Shown here piece after piece: positions 1-9,287 of a stretch of 39,927 nucleotides of DNA. A program made the translations under genes and the position numbers. Location: NCBI GenBank assembly GCA_024230675.1, contig JAAERE010000393.1, positions 1 through 39,927 on the forward strand, in the 5' to 3' direction. This DNA comes from a bacterium. Its GTDB lineage: Bacteria > Zixibacteria > MSB-5A5 > GN15 > FEB-12. Each line of letters begins with the position of its first letter. The stretch's first letter is position 1. Below the pieces are notes generated by a model. The model saw only the letters and a list, made by a program, of their open reading frames with translations, was not told the origin of the DNA and did no database searches.

Positions 1-2034
1 GATTTTCCGGCGGCGTTCGACTGGAGGGATTCGGTCGATCTTCCCGCTATCAGAAACCAGGGGGGGTGTGGCAGCTGCTGGGCGTTCGCCACAACCGGCG
101 TTCTGGAATGTGCGATAAAAATTAAGGACGGTATAGAGGTAGACCTCTCCGAGCAATGGCTTGTGAGCTGCAATCGTGACAATTGGACCTGTGAAGGCGG
201 CTGGTGGGCGTACGACTATTTCAATTTGAAAGCTGACGGCTGCGGCGATACCTATCCCGTTTACGAAAGTGCTTTTCCATACGCCGCACAACAATTGCCC
301 TGTGGCTGTCCCTACGAACATCAGGATCAGTACGAGATCGGGGCCTGGTCGCCGATAGGCACGGCTCCGGATAAGATCAAGACGGCCTTGCTGACGTACG
401 GTCCGGTGGGCACCACGGTGTTCGTCAACTCGGCTTTTCAGGCCTACGGTGGCGGTGTGTTCAGCGGCTGCCAAACCGGTACGATCAATCACTCGGTTGT
501 TATCGTCGGCTGGGACGATAATCAGGGCTCCGACGGGGTCTGGATTATTCGAAATTCCTGGGGAGCCTGGTGGGGCGAAGACGGCGGATACATGAGAATC
601 CCCGTCAACTGTTCCTCGATCGGCTCCAACAGTACGCGCATTTATTACCCCGGGGCGGCCAAGCTAACGTTTGACTACCCCGACGGTCTGCCGAAAGATC
701 TCGCGCCGGATCAGTCCGAGTCTTTCCGTGTTAACGTGGCCGGCGTCTACGGCGGTGCGCCGCAGGACCACACCGGCGAACTGGGCTATTCAATCGACGG
801 TGGCTCGGTTCAAACCGTGAGCATGACCCGACTGACGGCTAATCAGTATGAGGCGACCCTTCCGGCCGTCGCTTGCGGCTCTGAAATAGAATTCTATGTG
901 AGCGCGGAAGAGCTTTCCCGCGGTACGTTCTACGATCCCGATCCTTTGACTCCCCGTTCCGCTTTCCCCGTGACCGAGGGCCTGACGGTGTTCGAGGACG
1001 ACTATGAGACCGACAGGAGCTGGACCGTTTCCGGCGATGCTCTTGACGGTGGCTGGGAACGCGCTGTGCCGGTGGACGGTGGACGCAGCGACCCGCCAAG
1101 CGACTACGACGGCACCGGCCGATGCTTCGTAACCGCCAACAGGGCCGGAGATTCAGATGTTGACGGAGGCACGACCTTCCTGGAATCCCCCTTGTTTAGC
1201 CTTGAGGGCGTGCACGGCGTGATCCGGTACGCTCGATGGTACGCCAACGACTACGGTCATGATCCGCACACCGATGTTTTAGTTGTCAGCATTTCCAGCG
1301 ATGGCGGCGAGAACTGGACAATCGCCGAGACTGTCGGCCCCGAGGTCGAGGCTTCCGGCGGCTGGTACCAACATTCGTTCTGGGTGGATGACTTCCTGGT
1401 CCCCAGCGCGAATATGAAAGTCCGCTTCGAGGCCTCTGATCTGGTCACGACAGCCGTGATTGAGGCCGGGGTGGACGCTTTCGAGGTAGTGGCCTACGGC
1501 TGTGATACTGATTGGGACAAAGACGGGGTGGCGAACGCAGGTGACAACTGCCCCCTGGCCGACAATCCTCTTCAGGAGGACACTGACTCAGATGGCCTTG
1601 GCGACTCCTGCGATGTCTGCTGGAACGACGCCGATAACGACGCCGATGGTGACGGTATTTGCGGTGATGTCGACAACTGTCCTGAGATTGCTAACGAGGG
1701 GCAGGAAGATCCCGATGAGGATAGTCTGGGTACTGCCTGTGATAACTGTCCCTGGGCTTACAACCCGAGTCAGGCCGATGTCGACAGCAATAGCGTCGGC
1801 GACGCCTGCGAGGGCTGTTGCTCCGGTCCGACGGTAGGTGATACCGACTGCTCCGGCCAGATCGACATAGCCGATATTCAGGCCCTGATCGATAACCAGT
1901 TCCTGACTCTGTCCCCGCTGTGCTGCGCGGCCGAGGGCGACGTTGACTTTTCGGGCGTTATTGATGTTGCAGATGTTCAGGTACTCATAGACAATCAGTT
2001 CATTACGCTGACGCCGCTTCCTCCCTGCCCATAG
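1..2034 (+). CDS. Secreted papain-family (C1A) cysteine protease with TSP3 repeats and C-terminal dockerin-like module (5' partial)
   Basis: The reading frame is open from base 1, so the N-terminus (signal peptide and any propeptide) lies outside the window. The first 210 residues are a C1A peptidase: the GSCWAF motif places the nucleophile Cys at bases 76-78, NHSV gives the catalytic His at 490-492, and RNSWG gives the Asn at 553-555, so the triad is complete. A beta-sandwich-like region follows (about 660-1500), then Asp-rich thrombospondin type 3 calcium-binding repeats (D-x-D-x-DG, DNCP; about 1507-1815). The last 65 residues hold two dockerin-like EF-hand loops, each followed by LIDNQF(L/I)TL(S/T)PL, ending PPCP. 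It is probably an extracellular protease anchored or assembled through the terminal module. The protease call is firm; the substrate is unknown. It converges on the glycosyltransferase gene 25 bp downstream. Confidence 0.9.
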   Translation, partial: DFPAAFDWRDSVDLPAIRNQGGCGSCWAFATTGVLECAIKIKDGIEVDLSEQWLVSCNRDNWTCEGGWWAYDYFNLKADGCGDTYPVYESAFPYAAQQLPCGCPYEHQDQYEIGAWSPIGTAPDKIKTALLTYGPVGTTVFVNSAFQAYGGGVFSGCQTGTINHSVVIVGWDDNQGSDGVWIIRNSWGAWWGEDGGYMRIPVNCSSIGSNSTRIYYPGAAKLTFDYPDGLPKDLAPDQSESFRVNVAGVYGGAPQDHTGELGYSIDGGSVQTVSMTRLTANQYEATLPAVACGSEIEFYVSAEELSRGTFYDPDPLTPRSAFPVTEGLTVFEDDYETDRSWTVSGDALDGGWERAVPVDGGRSDPPSDYDGTGRCFVTANRAGDSDVDGGTTFLESPLFSLEGVHGVIRYARWYANDYGHDPHTDVLVVSISSDGGENWTIAETVGPEVEASGGWYQHSFWVDDFLVPSANMKVRFEASDLVTTAVIEAGVDAFEVVAYGCDTDWDKDGVANAGDNCPLADNPLQEDTDSDGLGDSCDVCWNDADNDADGDGICGDVDNCPEIANEGQEDPDEDSLGTACDNCPWAYNPSQADVDSNSVGDACEGCCSGPTVGDTDCSGQIDIADIQALIDNQFLTLSPLCCAAEGDVDFSGVIDVADVQVLIDNQFITLTPLPPCP

Positions 2035-2059
2035 GGAAGCCGGCGGCCGGCGATGGCCC

Positions 2060-3193
2060 TCAGTCCTCAAAGCTGCGGAACAAGGCCTCCCAGGCTTCGC
2101 ACTGCCGGAGATGGGAGTATTTGACGACAGCTTCGTCCTGTGCCTCCCTGCGAAGTCGATCCCTCAGGTCCGGACGCTCTATCAATCTCAACAACGCCTG
2201 TGCCAGTCCGTCCACGTCCCGGGGCTCAACCAGCAGCCCGTTGCGTTCATGGTCGATTAAACTCACCGTACCGCCGTCGTTAGTACCGATTACAGGTATC
2301 CCGGAGACCATCGCCTCAATCGTAACCATGCCGTAACACTCGGACCTGGAGGCCATGGTAAATATGTCGAGGGCGGCATAAGCGCGTTCGACGAATTTGT
2401 CGTGGGGATGAAAGTGAACTTGCTCCCCCAGTCCCAGTTCGTCGACCTTTCGATGAACTGAGGCAGCGTAATCGTCCCCCTCGTTGAAGCTCTGATCGCC
2501 GACGAGCAGAAGATGCGCCCTGTGGCCGGAGGCATGAACGGCCGCGAGTGCTTTCACGGCGACATCCTGGCACTTCTTGGGGTCCAGGCGCCCGATCAAG
2601 CCGATTACGAAATCATCCTCGGACAAGCCGTAGTGAGCGCGAGCCTCAGCCCGGCCGGGGCGGTTGGCAGTAAAACGCTCGATTTCAATCCCTCGTGGAA
2701 TTACATGGATCTTCTCCGGCGGCACGACGGTTTTTTCCATCACCCGGTCGGCCAGCCATTGAACGGGTGTTGCCCAGGCATCAAACTGCCGGTACAGCCA
2801 GGAGTGAAACACATCCTTCTTGGTGCCGCCGATGTGCATGTGCTGGGAAGACAGCAGCCGGGTGAAGCCGCTGCTGAATCGGCGCGCGAAGGCGCCCACG
2901 AAATAGTCCTGGCTCTGATGAACGACAAGCCGTCGGACCCCATCCCGCCTAAGATGCCGGGCAAGTCGCCAGGCGTTAACCAGATCCCCGGTTCGCAGGG
3001 TCGAATATACCCGGCGTACGGGTAAGCCTCTCCGACGCGCCTCGACAAACATGCGAGTGTCGGGCCGGCCGTAAAGAATTACCTCCCAGCCGCGCTTCTG
3101 CATCCAGCCCAGGAAACGGAGCACGTTCATTTCGAGACCGCCCCATGAGGGGGAGGTGCAATAGGAGGCGATACGATAGGGGGCTTTTGTCAC
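2060..3193 (-). CDS. Glycosyltransferase family 4 (GT-B fold)
   Basis: The protein has 377 residues and starts with GTG. The N-terminal Rossmann domain has the glycine-rich acceptor-side loop (PSWGGLE). The C-terminal domain has the nucleotide-sugar region: IGRLDPKKCQD, then SECYGMVTIEAM carrying the E-x7-E motif of retaining GT4 enzymes, followed by SGIPVIGTNDGGT. It is a full-length, probably cytosolic or membrane-peripheral enzyme transferring a sugar from an activated donor to a lipid-linked or polysaccharide acceptor. Donor and acceptor cannot be read from sequence. It stands alone: convergent with the protease gene and divergent from superoxide dismutase, with no polysaccharide cluster in view. 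Confidence 0.88.
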   Translation of the reverse strand: MTKAPYRIASYCTSPSWGGLEMNVLRFLGWMQKRGWEVILYGRPDTRMFVEARRRGLPVRRVYSTLRTGDLVNAWRLARHLRRDGVRRLVVHQSQDYFVGAFARRFSSGFTRLLSSQHMHIGGTKKDVFHSWLYRQFDAWATPVQWLADRVMEKTVVPPEKIHVIPRGIEIERFTANRPGRAEARAHYGLSEDDFVIGLIGRLDPKKCQDVAVKALAAVHASGHRAHLLLVGDQSFNEGDDYAASVHRKVDELGLGEQVHFHPHDKFVERAYAALDIFTMASRSECYGMVTIEAMVSGIPVIGTNDGGTVSLIDHERNGLLVEPRDVDGLAQALLRLIERPDLRDRLRREAQDEAVVKYSHLRQCEAWEALFRSFED

Positions 3194-3505
3194 TCCGTAA
3201 CCAATCGTGTCTGAGAACTTCGAGCTTTAGCTTCGGGCGCGGATAGAATATAAGCAAACGATCGGCCGCACCAAGCATAAATCGGCGCTCCGGCGTCGCC
3301 CGGGGGGCGACGGTCTGATTCGGTAAGGGCCTGCACAGGAACAGGATGCGTGTGTGGCGGCGGGCCAGGCACCGCCCTCATCCGGAGCTGTCGATGACAA
3401 AGTGGGACTTCCTTGCGATTTTGAGGAACTTTCTGCCTACTGGGTCTATTAAGTCTATTTAATGAAGACAGTGTAGGTTCGAAAAGAACAGGAAAGGGAA
3501 ACAAC
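3194..3505. other. Divergent intergenic region between glycosyltransferase and sod
   Basis: This 312-bp region should carry promoters for both divergent genes. A perfect 7-bp hairpin (CGTCGCC/GGCGACG, 3294-3312) lies inside it, and a second GGCGG/CCGCC inverted repeat lies near 3355-3380. The stretch nearest sod (about 3440-3475) is AT-rich and has two copies of GTCTATT. I could not assign a convincing -35/-10 pair. No gene is visible. Confidence 0.4.
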
Positions 3506-4108
3506 ATGGCACACACACTACCTGAATTGACATATTCATACGATGCTCTGGAACCTTACATCGACAAGGATACCATGAGCATACATCATACCAAGCATCA
3601 CCAGGCTTACATCACCAAACTGGTGGGGGCGCTCGAAGGTCATGCGGATCTGGCCGACAAGTCGGCCGAGGAACTGATTTCCGACCTGGCCGCAGTCCCC
3701 GAGGGCATTCGTGGGGCCGTGAGAAACCACGGCGGCGGCCACGCCAACCACAGTTTCTTCTGGGCTTTGCTCAGGAAAGACGTCAAGTATGCCGGGCCGG
3801 CGGCGGACGCCATCACGGCCGATCTGGGTGGTCTGGACCAGTTCAAGGAGAAGTTCGCGGCGGCTGCGATCGGTCAGTTCGGAAGCGGCTGGGCCTGGCT
3901 GGTGCTCAGCGATGGGAAGTTGGAAATCACGGCTACGCCCAACCAGGATTCCCCGCTCAGCGCCGGGAAAAAGCCGATAATCGGCCTTGATGTCTGGGAG
4001 CACGCTTACTATCTGAAATACCAGAATCGTCGCCCGGAATACGTAGACGCGTTTTTTAATGTTGTCAACTGGGAGAAAGTGAACGAACTTTATCTAGCGG
4101 CCAGATAG
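3506..4108 (+). CDS. sodA: Superoxide dismutase, Mn/Fe family (Mn-type signature)
   Basis: This 200-residue protein disproportionates superoxide to H2O2 and O2 in the cytosol. All four metal ligands are present: His27 (SIHHTKHH), His82 ([11 protein letters not shown]), Asp162 and His166 (DVWEHAYY). Gln147 in the TPNQDSPL segment supplies the second-sphere glutamine from the C-terminal domain, and GGGHANH replaces the Fe-type Gln, so a manganese (or cambialistic) enzyme is likely. Length is normal for the family. The ATG start is preceded by a GGAAAGGG ribosome binding site. It is monocistronic, with a clear terminator after it. Confidence 0.97.
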   Translation: MAHTLPELTYSYDALEPYIDKDTMSIHHTKHHQAYITKLVGALEGHADLADKSAEELISDLAAVPEGIRGAVRNHGGGHANHSFFWALLRKDVKYAGPAADAITADLGGLDQFKEKFAAAAIGQFGSGWAWLVLSDGKLEITATPNQDSPLSAGKKPIIGLDVWEHAYYLKYQNRRPEYVDAFFNVVNWEKVNELYLAAR

Positions 4109-4146
4109 TCGCTGAGCGAAAAAACAAACATCTTGGCTAACAACAC

Positions 4147-4193
4147 AGGCCACTCTCATTCCTCCCCCCACGCGAGAGTGGCCTTCGCTTTTC
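4147..4193 (+). terminator. Rho-independent terminator after sod
   Basis: An 11-bp inverted repeat (AGGCCACTCTC 4147-4157 and GAGAGTGGCCT 4174-4184) is followed by a T-rich stretch (tcgcttttc). It lies 40 bp after the sod stop codon. Confidence 0.8.
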
Positions 4194-4323
4194 TATTTCC
4201 GGAGGTCTCCCGTTCGGTCTCCCTCCGCAGGTAACCAATAAAAGCTTGGCCGTCGGTGTAACCGGTGCGATATTGTCTGGCGACAAGTAAATCGAGAGCG
4301 TCGCATACGGACGGTGAAGGCAA

Positions 4324-5214
4324 GTGTCTGATCGAAATAGAATTAGAGCGCTCGGCAGGTGGTGGCGGGGGCTCAAGTATTACGCTGTTGGGCTGTATCA
4401 CAGGGTCGAGGATCATCATATCTTCCTGCTCGCCGGAGGCCTGGCGTTTTCCCTGTACGTTACCATCATCCCCCTGGTCTTGATAATCTTTGCGGCCCTC
4501 GGGGCGATAGTAGAAAGACCTTCCATTGTCGCCCAGATCGACAAATTCATTGACACCGCCATTCCCTATCAGGATTACGCGGCCGAGATCCGCGAGTTGG
4601 TTTACGTCCGGCTGGCCAATTTTGCGGCCTATCGGGGCCACGCCGGGGTCATCGGCATTGTGGGACTGCTGGTAGCCTCGACCAGTCTTTTCAGTAGTAT
4701 GCGAACGGTCCTTAACCGGGTCTATCGAGTGATTGTGCGGCAGCATATGTTGATCGGAAAGCTTCGTGACCTCGGCTTGGTATTGGCGGTGCTTCTGTTC
4801 TTTTTGCTGGCAATTGCTGTGCTGCCGGGACTGGAGGTGGCCAAGGAGGCTGCCGAGCGGATAGCAGTGTTTCAGGAGTACGATTTGGGCCTGCTCTCGG
4901 GATTACTTTTCCAGGTGACGTCGTTTGTCTTGACGTTGTTCGGATTCGCCTTTTTGTACCTGGCCCTGCCCCAAATGAAACCCTCGGGCCGGGTAGTGAT
5001 GGTCTCGGCCGGGACGGCCGCCGTGCTCTGGCATCTAGCCAAAGTGCTGTTCGGTTTCTATATTGTTCACTTTTTCTCAATCAAGGAAGTATACGGCGCA
5101 TACGCAATTCTCGTGGTAGTGGCGTTTTGGGTATATTATACCTCGATGGTGTTCATAATCGGGGGAGAAGTGGGGCAGCTCTATCGGGAGCGGGTGACGG
5201 TCGATAAAACGTGA
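4324..5214 (+). CDS. YihY/BrkB family inner-membrane protein
   Basis: The protein has 296 residues and a GTG start with a GAAGG-type ribosome binding site. Predicted topology is about six membrane helices: FSLYVTIIPLVLIIFAALGA, a helix near GVIGIVGLLVAS, the VLAVLLFFLLAIAVLPG segment, VTSFVLTLFGFAFLYLALP, a helix around AAVLWHLAKVLFGFYIV, and YAILVVVAFWVYYTSMVFIIGGE. The LAGGLAFS-like start of the domain and the C-terminal YGAYAILVVVAFWVYYTS motif are typical of the family once misnamed ribonuclease BN. Molecular function is unknown across the family. No operon partner is evident. Confidence 0.88.
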   Translation: MSDRNRIRALGRWWRGLKYYAVGLYHRVEDHHIFLLAGGLAFSLYVTIIPLVLIIFAALGAIVERPSIVAQIDKFIDTAIPYQDYAAEIRELVYVRLANFAAYRGHAGVIGIVGLLVASTSLFSSMRTVLNRVYRVIVRQHMLIGKLRDLGLVLAVLLFFLLAIAVLPGLEVAKEAAERIAVFQEYDLGLLSGLLFQVTSFVLTLFGFAFLYLALPQMKPSGRVVMVSAGTAAVLWHLAKVLFGFYIVHFFSIKEVYGAYAILVVVAFWVYYTSMVFIIGGEVGQLYRERVTVDKT

Positions 5215-5268
5215 GTTTTGTCGGGAACGATCTCTGAAACGGCCCATTCCAGACTTGTGGACTCACGT
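5209..5268 (+). other. Inverted repeat spanning the yihY-type gene stop codon
   Basis: ACGTGAGT (5209-5216) and ACTCACGT (5261-5268) form a perfect 8-bp inverted repeat with a 44-nt loop. The left arm contains the stop codon, and a short T-rich stretch (tctttatta) follows the right arm. It could be a weak terminator or chance. Confidence 0.3.
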
Positions 5269-5335
5269 AGTCTTTATTAGCATAACAGCCGACAGCAACG
5301 ACGCGACAGCAATCTGACCAGTTTGGAGAGGTTAT

Positions 5336-5989
5336 ATGAAGACAAGTTTGACAGCGGTTTTGTTTACGGCGCTTTTGATCTGGAGCGGCTGCTCCTCGGG
5401 CGCCGATTCGTCGGGCGCCGATTCGTCGGAAGCGGCCGCGAAGGTCCAGCAGCCAGACGGCGCGGCCGTGGCGGCGGTGGAACTGGGCGGTTCGCCGGTC
5501 AGTCTGGCCGGGATCGTCTTCACGCCGCCAACCGCCTGGAAAGACATGGGGCCTGGCGGCATGCGCAAGGCGGCCTACGCTTTTGGCCCTGTGGGTGAGG
5601 ACGCCGATTCCGCAACCGTTACCGCTTTCTATTTTGGACCCTCTGGCGGCGGCGGCATCCAGGCCAACATTGATCGCTGGATCGGGCAAATGACCCTTCC
5701 GGCGGACGCCGACCCGGCTACGGCGATAACCAGAGAAGAAGAGACTGTCAACGGTATGACCTTGCACACCGTGCAGCTTCCGGGGACTTACAGCTCCTCA
5801 ATGGGCGGACCTATGATGGGTGGAAGCAAGACGGCGAAGGAGGGCTATCTTATGACGGCCGTTGTTCTTGAGGCACCGGAAGGTAACGTTTTCTTCAAGA
5901 TGACGGGGCCGCGGCAAACTGCATCGGAAATGAATACGGGCTTCAAGGCCATGCTGGCGGGCGTGGAGAAGACCGACGGCAGCCTGTAG
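5336..5989 (+). CDS. Putative secreted lipoprotein of unknown function
   Basis: The protein has 217 residues with a GGAGAGG ribosome binding site. The N-terminus is a signal peptide ending in WSGC, a plausible though non-canonical lipobox (Trp at -3), so it is probably anchored in a membrane. A Ser/Ala/Asp-rich linker follows, containing a tandem duplication of SSGAD (a 15-bp direct repeat in the DNA at about 5397-5427). The remaining 160 residues are soluble, with a Gly/Met-rich stretch (MGGPMMGG). I recognise no family. It is monocistronic, with its own terminator. Confidence 0.75.
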   Translation: MKTSLTAVLFTALLIWSGCSSGADSSGADSSEAAAKVQQPDGAAVAAVELGGSPVSLAGIVFTPPTAWKDMGPGGMRKAAYAFGPVGEDADSATVTAFYFGPSGGGGIQANIDRWIGQMTLPADADPATAITREEETVNGMTLHTVQLPGTYSSSMGGPMMGGSKTAKEGYLMTAVVLEAPEGNVFFKMTGPRQTASEMNTGFKAMLAGVEKTDGSL

Positions 5990-6015
5990 ACTTCCAGTCG
6001 ATTTCGTACGATCCC

Positions 6016-6060
6016 AAAACGCAGGCGGGTATGAGACATACTCGACCTGCGTTTTTTGTT
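6016..6060 (+). terminator. Rho-independent terminator after the lipoprotein gene
   Basis: AAAACGCAGG (6016-6025) pairs with CCTGCGTTTT (6046-6055), followed by a T tract. Confidence 0.85.
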
Positions 6061-6135
6061 TTGGTAACAGGGGCGTTGCTGAACTATCTTCGGCTGAGGC
6101 CGTCAATCCTGGCGGTGTGAGGAGGGCGACGGCTC

Positions 6136-6819
6136 ATGACGGGATATTATTCGAACAATCTGGCGAGCGAACGTCTGGAGCAATGCTACCGAATTGCGCC
6201 ACCGCGAATCGTGCGGTATCTGGAAGCCGAACTCGCCCACGCTCTGTCCCGGATCAAGCCCGGCGATGAGGTTCTTGACGAGGGCTGCGGCTACGGGCGT
6301 CTCATGCCGTCGTTGGCGGCTAAGGCGGGGACAGTAACAGGCATTGATACATCACCCGCAAGCCTTCGATCCGCCCGCGACCGCCTGAAGCCTCTGGACA
6401 ACTGCCATCTTGCCTGTATGGATGCCGCGCGCACCGCGTTTTCGGAAAGTGTTTTTGACGTGGTGCTGTGCCTTCAGAACGGAATATCCGCTTTTCACGT
6501 AGATCAGAGGGAGCTGATTAGGGAGAGTCTCAGGATCACGCGACCCGCCGGGATCGCTCTTTTCTCCACCTACGCTGCGGCTTTCTGGGACGAACGACTG
6601 GCCTGGTTTCGGCTTCAAGCGGAGGCCGGACTGCTGGGGGAGATCGACGAGGAACGGACCGGAAACGGCGTGATTGTCTGCAAGGACGGATTTCGGGCCA
6701 CCTCTTTGAATGCCGAAGGATTTCTGGAATCGACGTCCGATCTCAGAGCCGGCGTTGAGATAGTAGAGATCGACGGATCGAGTCTTTTCTGTGAGATCCG
6801 TAAGCCGCTTGGGGGCTGA
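6136..6819 (+). CDS. Class I SAM-dependent methyltransferase
   Basis: The 227-residue protein has the Rossmann-type SAM-binding core. Motif I is VLDEGCGYGR (about residues 46-55, with Glu where a hydrophobic residue is usual), motif II is VTGIDTSPASL, and post-motif strand 4 is FDVVLCLQNGISAF. It resembles the small UbiE/Methyltransf_11/25 group; the substrate cannot be inferred. A GGAGGG ribosome binding site precedes the ATG. It converges on the pirin gene, leaving 14 bp between the stops. Confidence 0.85.
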   Translation: MTGYYSNNLASERLEQCYRIAPPRIVRYLEAELAHALSRIKPGDEVLDEGCGYGRLMPSLAAKAGTVTGIDTSPASLRSARDRLKPLDNCHLACMDAARTAFSESVFDVVLCLQNGISAFHVDQRELIRESLRITRPAGIALFSTYAAAFWDERLAWFRLQAEAGLLGEIDEERTGNGVIVCKDGFRATSLNAEGFLESTSDLRAGVEIVEIDGSSLFCEIRKPLGG

Positions 6820-6833
6820 GGGTCAGAATAGCC

Positions 6834-7532
6834 TCAGGCGAGATCGAACAGAAGAATCTCGGAGCGTTCGACAGCCAGAATTTCGACTGTCTCTTCATCG
6901 CTCAACGAGGCGCCGTCCCCCTGGCTCAACCGGTAGCCGTTCAGGTCCACCGTCCCGGCCACGACCTGCAGCCAGCCGTACCGGCCTGATTCCAGACCCT
7001 TTTCCATACGATCTCCAGGTTTCAGGACCGACGCGTAAAGGTAGACGTCCTGGTTGATGGTGACGGCGTCGGCCTGACCCTGAGGAGCTGCTACCAGGCA
7101 CCAACTGCCCAGCTTGGCGTCCTCCGGGAAAGCTCGTTGCTCGTAGCCGGGCGGCAATCCTTTTCGGTCGGGGAATATCCAGATCTGAAGCAAATGGGTG
7201 ACGGTTGAAGTCGACGGGTTTTTTTCGCTGTGGGTTATGCCGGTGCCGGCCGTCATGCGCTGGACCTCACCGGCCCGAATTATCGAGCCGTTGCCCATGC
7301 TGTCCCGGTGAGAAAGTTGGCCTTCGACAAGGTACGTGATTATCTCCATATCCCGGTGAGGATGAGTAGGGAATTCTGCCTCCGGCTGGATTCGGTCCTC
7401 GTTGATGACCCTCAGGCTTCGAAATCCGGTCTGTTCCGGGTCAAAGTACTGGTCAAAAGAAAAAGTGTAATAAGTGTCCAGCCATCCATGGTTCATATGT
7501 CCGCGTTCGCCGGACCTTCTGACTTCTATCAA
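6834..7532 (-). CDS. Pirin family protein (YhhW-like bicupin)
   Basis: The protein has 232 residues. The metal-binding cupin motif is complete: His57 and His59 (HPHRDMEIITYL), His101 and Glu103 (TGITHSE). It is the usual length for the bacterial YhhW/quercetin 2,3-dioxygenase-like pirins, whose physiological substrates are mostly unknown. The reading frame starts with TTG at 7530-7532, supported by a GGAGG four bases upstream and by the conserved N-terminus (MIEVRRSGERG); the next ATG would be Met13. Divergent from the small hypothetical gene. Confidence 0.92.
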   Translation of the reverse strand: MIEVRRSGERGHMNHGWLDTYYTFSFDQYFDPEQTGFRSLRVINEDRIQPEAEFPTHPHRDMEIITYLVEGQLSHRDSMGNGSIIRAGEVQRMTAGTGITHSEKNPSTSTVTHLLQIWIFPDRKGLPPGYEQRAFPEDAKLGSWCLVAAPQGQADAVTINQDVYLYASVLKPGDRMEKGLESGRYGWLQVVAGTVDLNGYRLSQGDGASLSDEETVEILAVERSEILLFDLA

Positions 7533-7678
7533 ATCGCCTCCGCGCTGATGAGATGATTCTTGTCGGTTGAAGTGGGTATCTGCTAACTCTTAGACGACTA
7601 AAGAAAGGACATGATTTGCCCGATATTTCACATATGAGTCTGTGGCTCTGCGAGCTGAAACTCACCTATGAGGGCTTC

Positions 7679-8095
7679 ATGTATACGATTGAGAAGAAAA
7701 GCTGGGGCTACGAGTTGATTTTCGGCGGTGATACATCGGTCGAGGAAGCATCTCGGTGGCATGAGGAATGGACTGAAATCCTAAAAAATCAGATAGGGCC
7801 GTTTTCAGTGTTCGTGGATATGCGAACGTTGATCCCGCTCTGCAAAGAGGCGATGGAACCCCTTGCGGAAGGACAGCGGCTGGCCCGACAACGTGGCATG
7901 ATTCGATCGGTGGTTGTCGTTCAGAATCCGGCAACCGCCTCTCAGTTCCGGAGGATAGCCGGGGACACCGGTATCAACCAGTGGGAACGCTATATTGATG
8001 CCAACGCTCTAGCTGACTGGATGCAGCGGGGTCTGGACTGGATTCTGCACGGTATCGAACCCTCGCAGGCAAGAGAAGCCGTTCGGTCTCATTGA
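7679..8095 (+). CDS. Small hypothetical protein, possibly STAS/SpoIIAA-like
   Basis: The protein has 138 residues from the ATG at 7679, which has GAGGG upstream and begins MYTIEKKSWGYEL, a natural domain start. The frame is open further upstream (an ATG at 7634 and a TTG at 7616), so the start is uncertain. The pattern IEKK...GYELIFGG...FSVFVDMRTLIPL...RSVVVVQNP...GINQWERYID alternates strands and helices, as in SpoIIAA-like/STAS folds. That fold assignment is tentative. No signal peptide or membrane segment is seen. Confidence 0.7.
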   Translation: MYTIEKKSWGYELIFGGDTSVEEASRWHEEWTEILKNQIGPFSVFVDMRTLIPLCKEAMEPLAEGQRLARQRGMIRSVVVVQNPATASQFRRIAGDTGINQWERYIDANALADWMQRGLDWILHGIEPSQAREAVRSH

Positions 8096-8226
8096 GCCTG
8101 ATCGATTTGCGCAGAATCGTAGCGATCGGGGGCGGTTGGGGCAGGGGGGAAACATCCTGACAATTTATGACGGAACGCAAAAGGCGCTGGATAGCATTGT
8201 ATGTTTTTCTGGGGGTTTGCGGGAAG

Positions 8227-8988
8227 TTATATACGTTTGATCAATACGAACGGGCGGTCTACCGCGCTCTGTCCCTCAACCGGCCGGTTGAGGTCCCAGT
8301 CGCACCACCAGCCTACCATATCGAAATCATCCCGGTCCTTTATAAAGAGCCGGAACTCCTGGGGGAAAATGGCCCGGTTGGTTTCAGTGGTCTGGAAGTC
8401 TTTCTGAAGGCCGTGGTCATCGACCTTCATCGTCCAGACTTCTTCATACATCTGGGCGGCCGAATCGATCAGCCGAATATCGAACCGCGAACGGGTGCGG
8501 ATCCCGTCGCTTTCTATCACAACTTCGTTGCCGTCGCAAGATCTCAGGGGGTCTGTGAATTGGACGCACCAATCGAGAAAATACAACCCGCCCCGCTTGA
8601 GGCAGGCGGCCACGCTGTCAAAATGGCTGGTCATCTCTTCCAGCGAATTGAGGTACAGCGATCCCAGCATGACATAAGCGAATTCTACGTCCCGGTGACA
8701 GTCAAACGATACCATGTCGCCCTCGATGAATTCCGGAGGCGGCTGGAGATGCTGCAGTTTTTCTGCGGCGTAGGCAAGCATGTTCGAATTGTTGTCGAGA
8801 CCGATATAGCCTAATCCATGCGACGCCAGGGTCTCGGCGTGCGGAGCGTGGCCACAGGCGATTTCAAGTACACGCTGTACTTCCACGCCTGAGAAGCGGT
8901 CAATACACGCTTTAAGGAACGCCGATTCTCGAACGGCGTCGCGGAAGGAAAAAGCTGCCTCGTAATACCGAGGGTGGTCGTATATCAT
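8227..8988 (-). CDS. Class I SAM-dependent methyltransferase
   Basis: The 253-residue protein starts at ATG with an AGAGG ribosome binding site. SAM-binding motif I is VLEIACGHAPHAETLA (about residues 40-55), followed by YIGLDNNSNML, an acidic EGDMVSFD segment and FAYVMLGSLY. The C-terminal half is a beta-rich substrate domain (ETNRAIFPQEFRLFI) as in Methyltransf_25-type enzymes. The substrate is unknown. An overlapping plus-strand frame at 8167-8814 is a shadow of this gene. Confidence 0.85.
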   Translation of the reverse strand: MIYDHPRYYEAAFSFRDAVRESAFLKACIDRFSGVEVQRVLEIACGHAPHAETLASHGLGYIGLDNNSNMLAYAAEKLQHLQPPPEFIEGDMVSFDCHRDVEFAYVMLGSLYLNSLEEMTSHFDSVAACLKRGGLYFLDWCVQFTDPLRSCDGNEVVIESDGIRTRSRFDIRLIDSAAQMYEEVWTMKVDDHGLQKDFQTTETNRAIFPQEFRLFIKDRDDFDMVGWWCDWDLNRPVEGQSAVDRPFVLIKRI

Positions 8989-9185
8989 CGTGCCTCTTGT
9001 TCTCAGCCCTTAATTATCAGATAACGGATGTTTTGGCCGATTTCGTAGTGTCCGGGCCTGTTTTTGAGGAGTCCCAGCCCAAAAGTGTTCATTATTTGGT
9101 CCGAGACTCGGGCTTTCTTGCGGTTCAGGACGGTTGGGGCGGCACGGCCTCGTCCCCTCGGGCTCGGGTCGGGGCGTTGTTTTGC

Positions 9186-9214
9186 TTGTCAAGGGCCTCG
9201 GGGACTGTTATTTT
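9186..9214 (+). promoter_or_regulatory. Candidate sigma-70-type promoter for the ECF sigma factor cluster
   Basis: TTGTCA (9186-9191), a 17-bp spacer and TATTTT (9209-9214) lie about 75 bp upstream of the ECF sigma factor start. No second conserved motif that would identify an autoregulated ECF promoter was found. The rest of the 8989-9287 gap contains no recognisable gene. Confidence 0.5.
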
Positions 9215-9287
9215 GTGCGTTCGATTATCCGAGCGGTCCTGATAGACAGGGGCTCGTGAGCGTAATAGTAGCGTACAGAAGGGCTTA

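Noticed and set aside
8167-8814. 215-codon plus-strand frame
   Set aside because: Antisense shadow of the methyltransferase at 8227-8988, which has SAM motifs and a ribosome binding site; the plus-strand translation has no family features.
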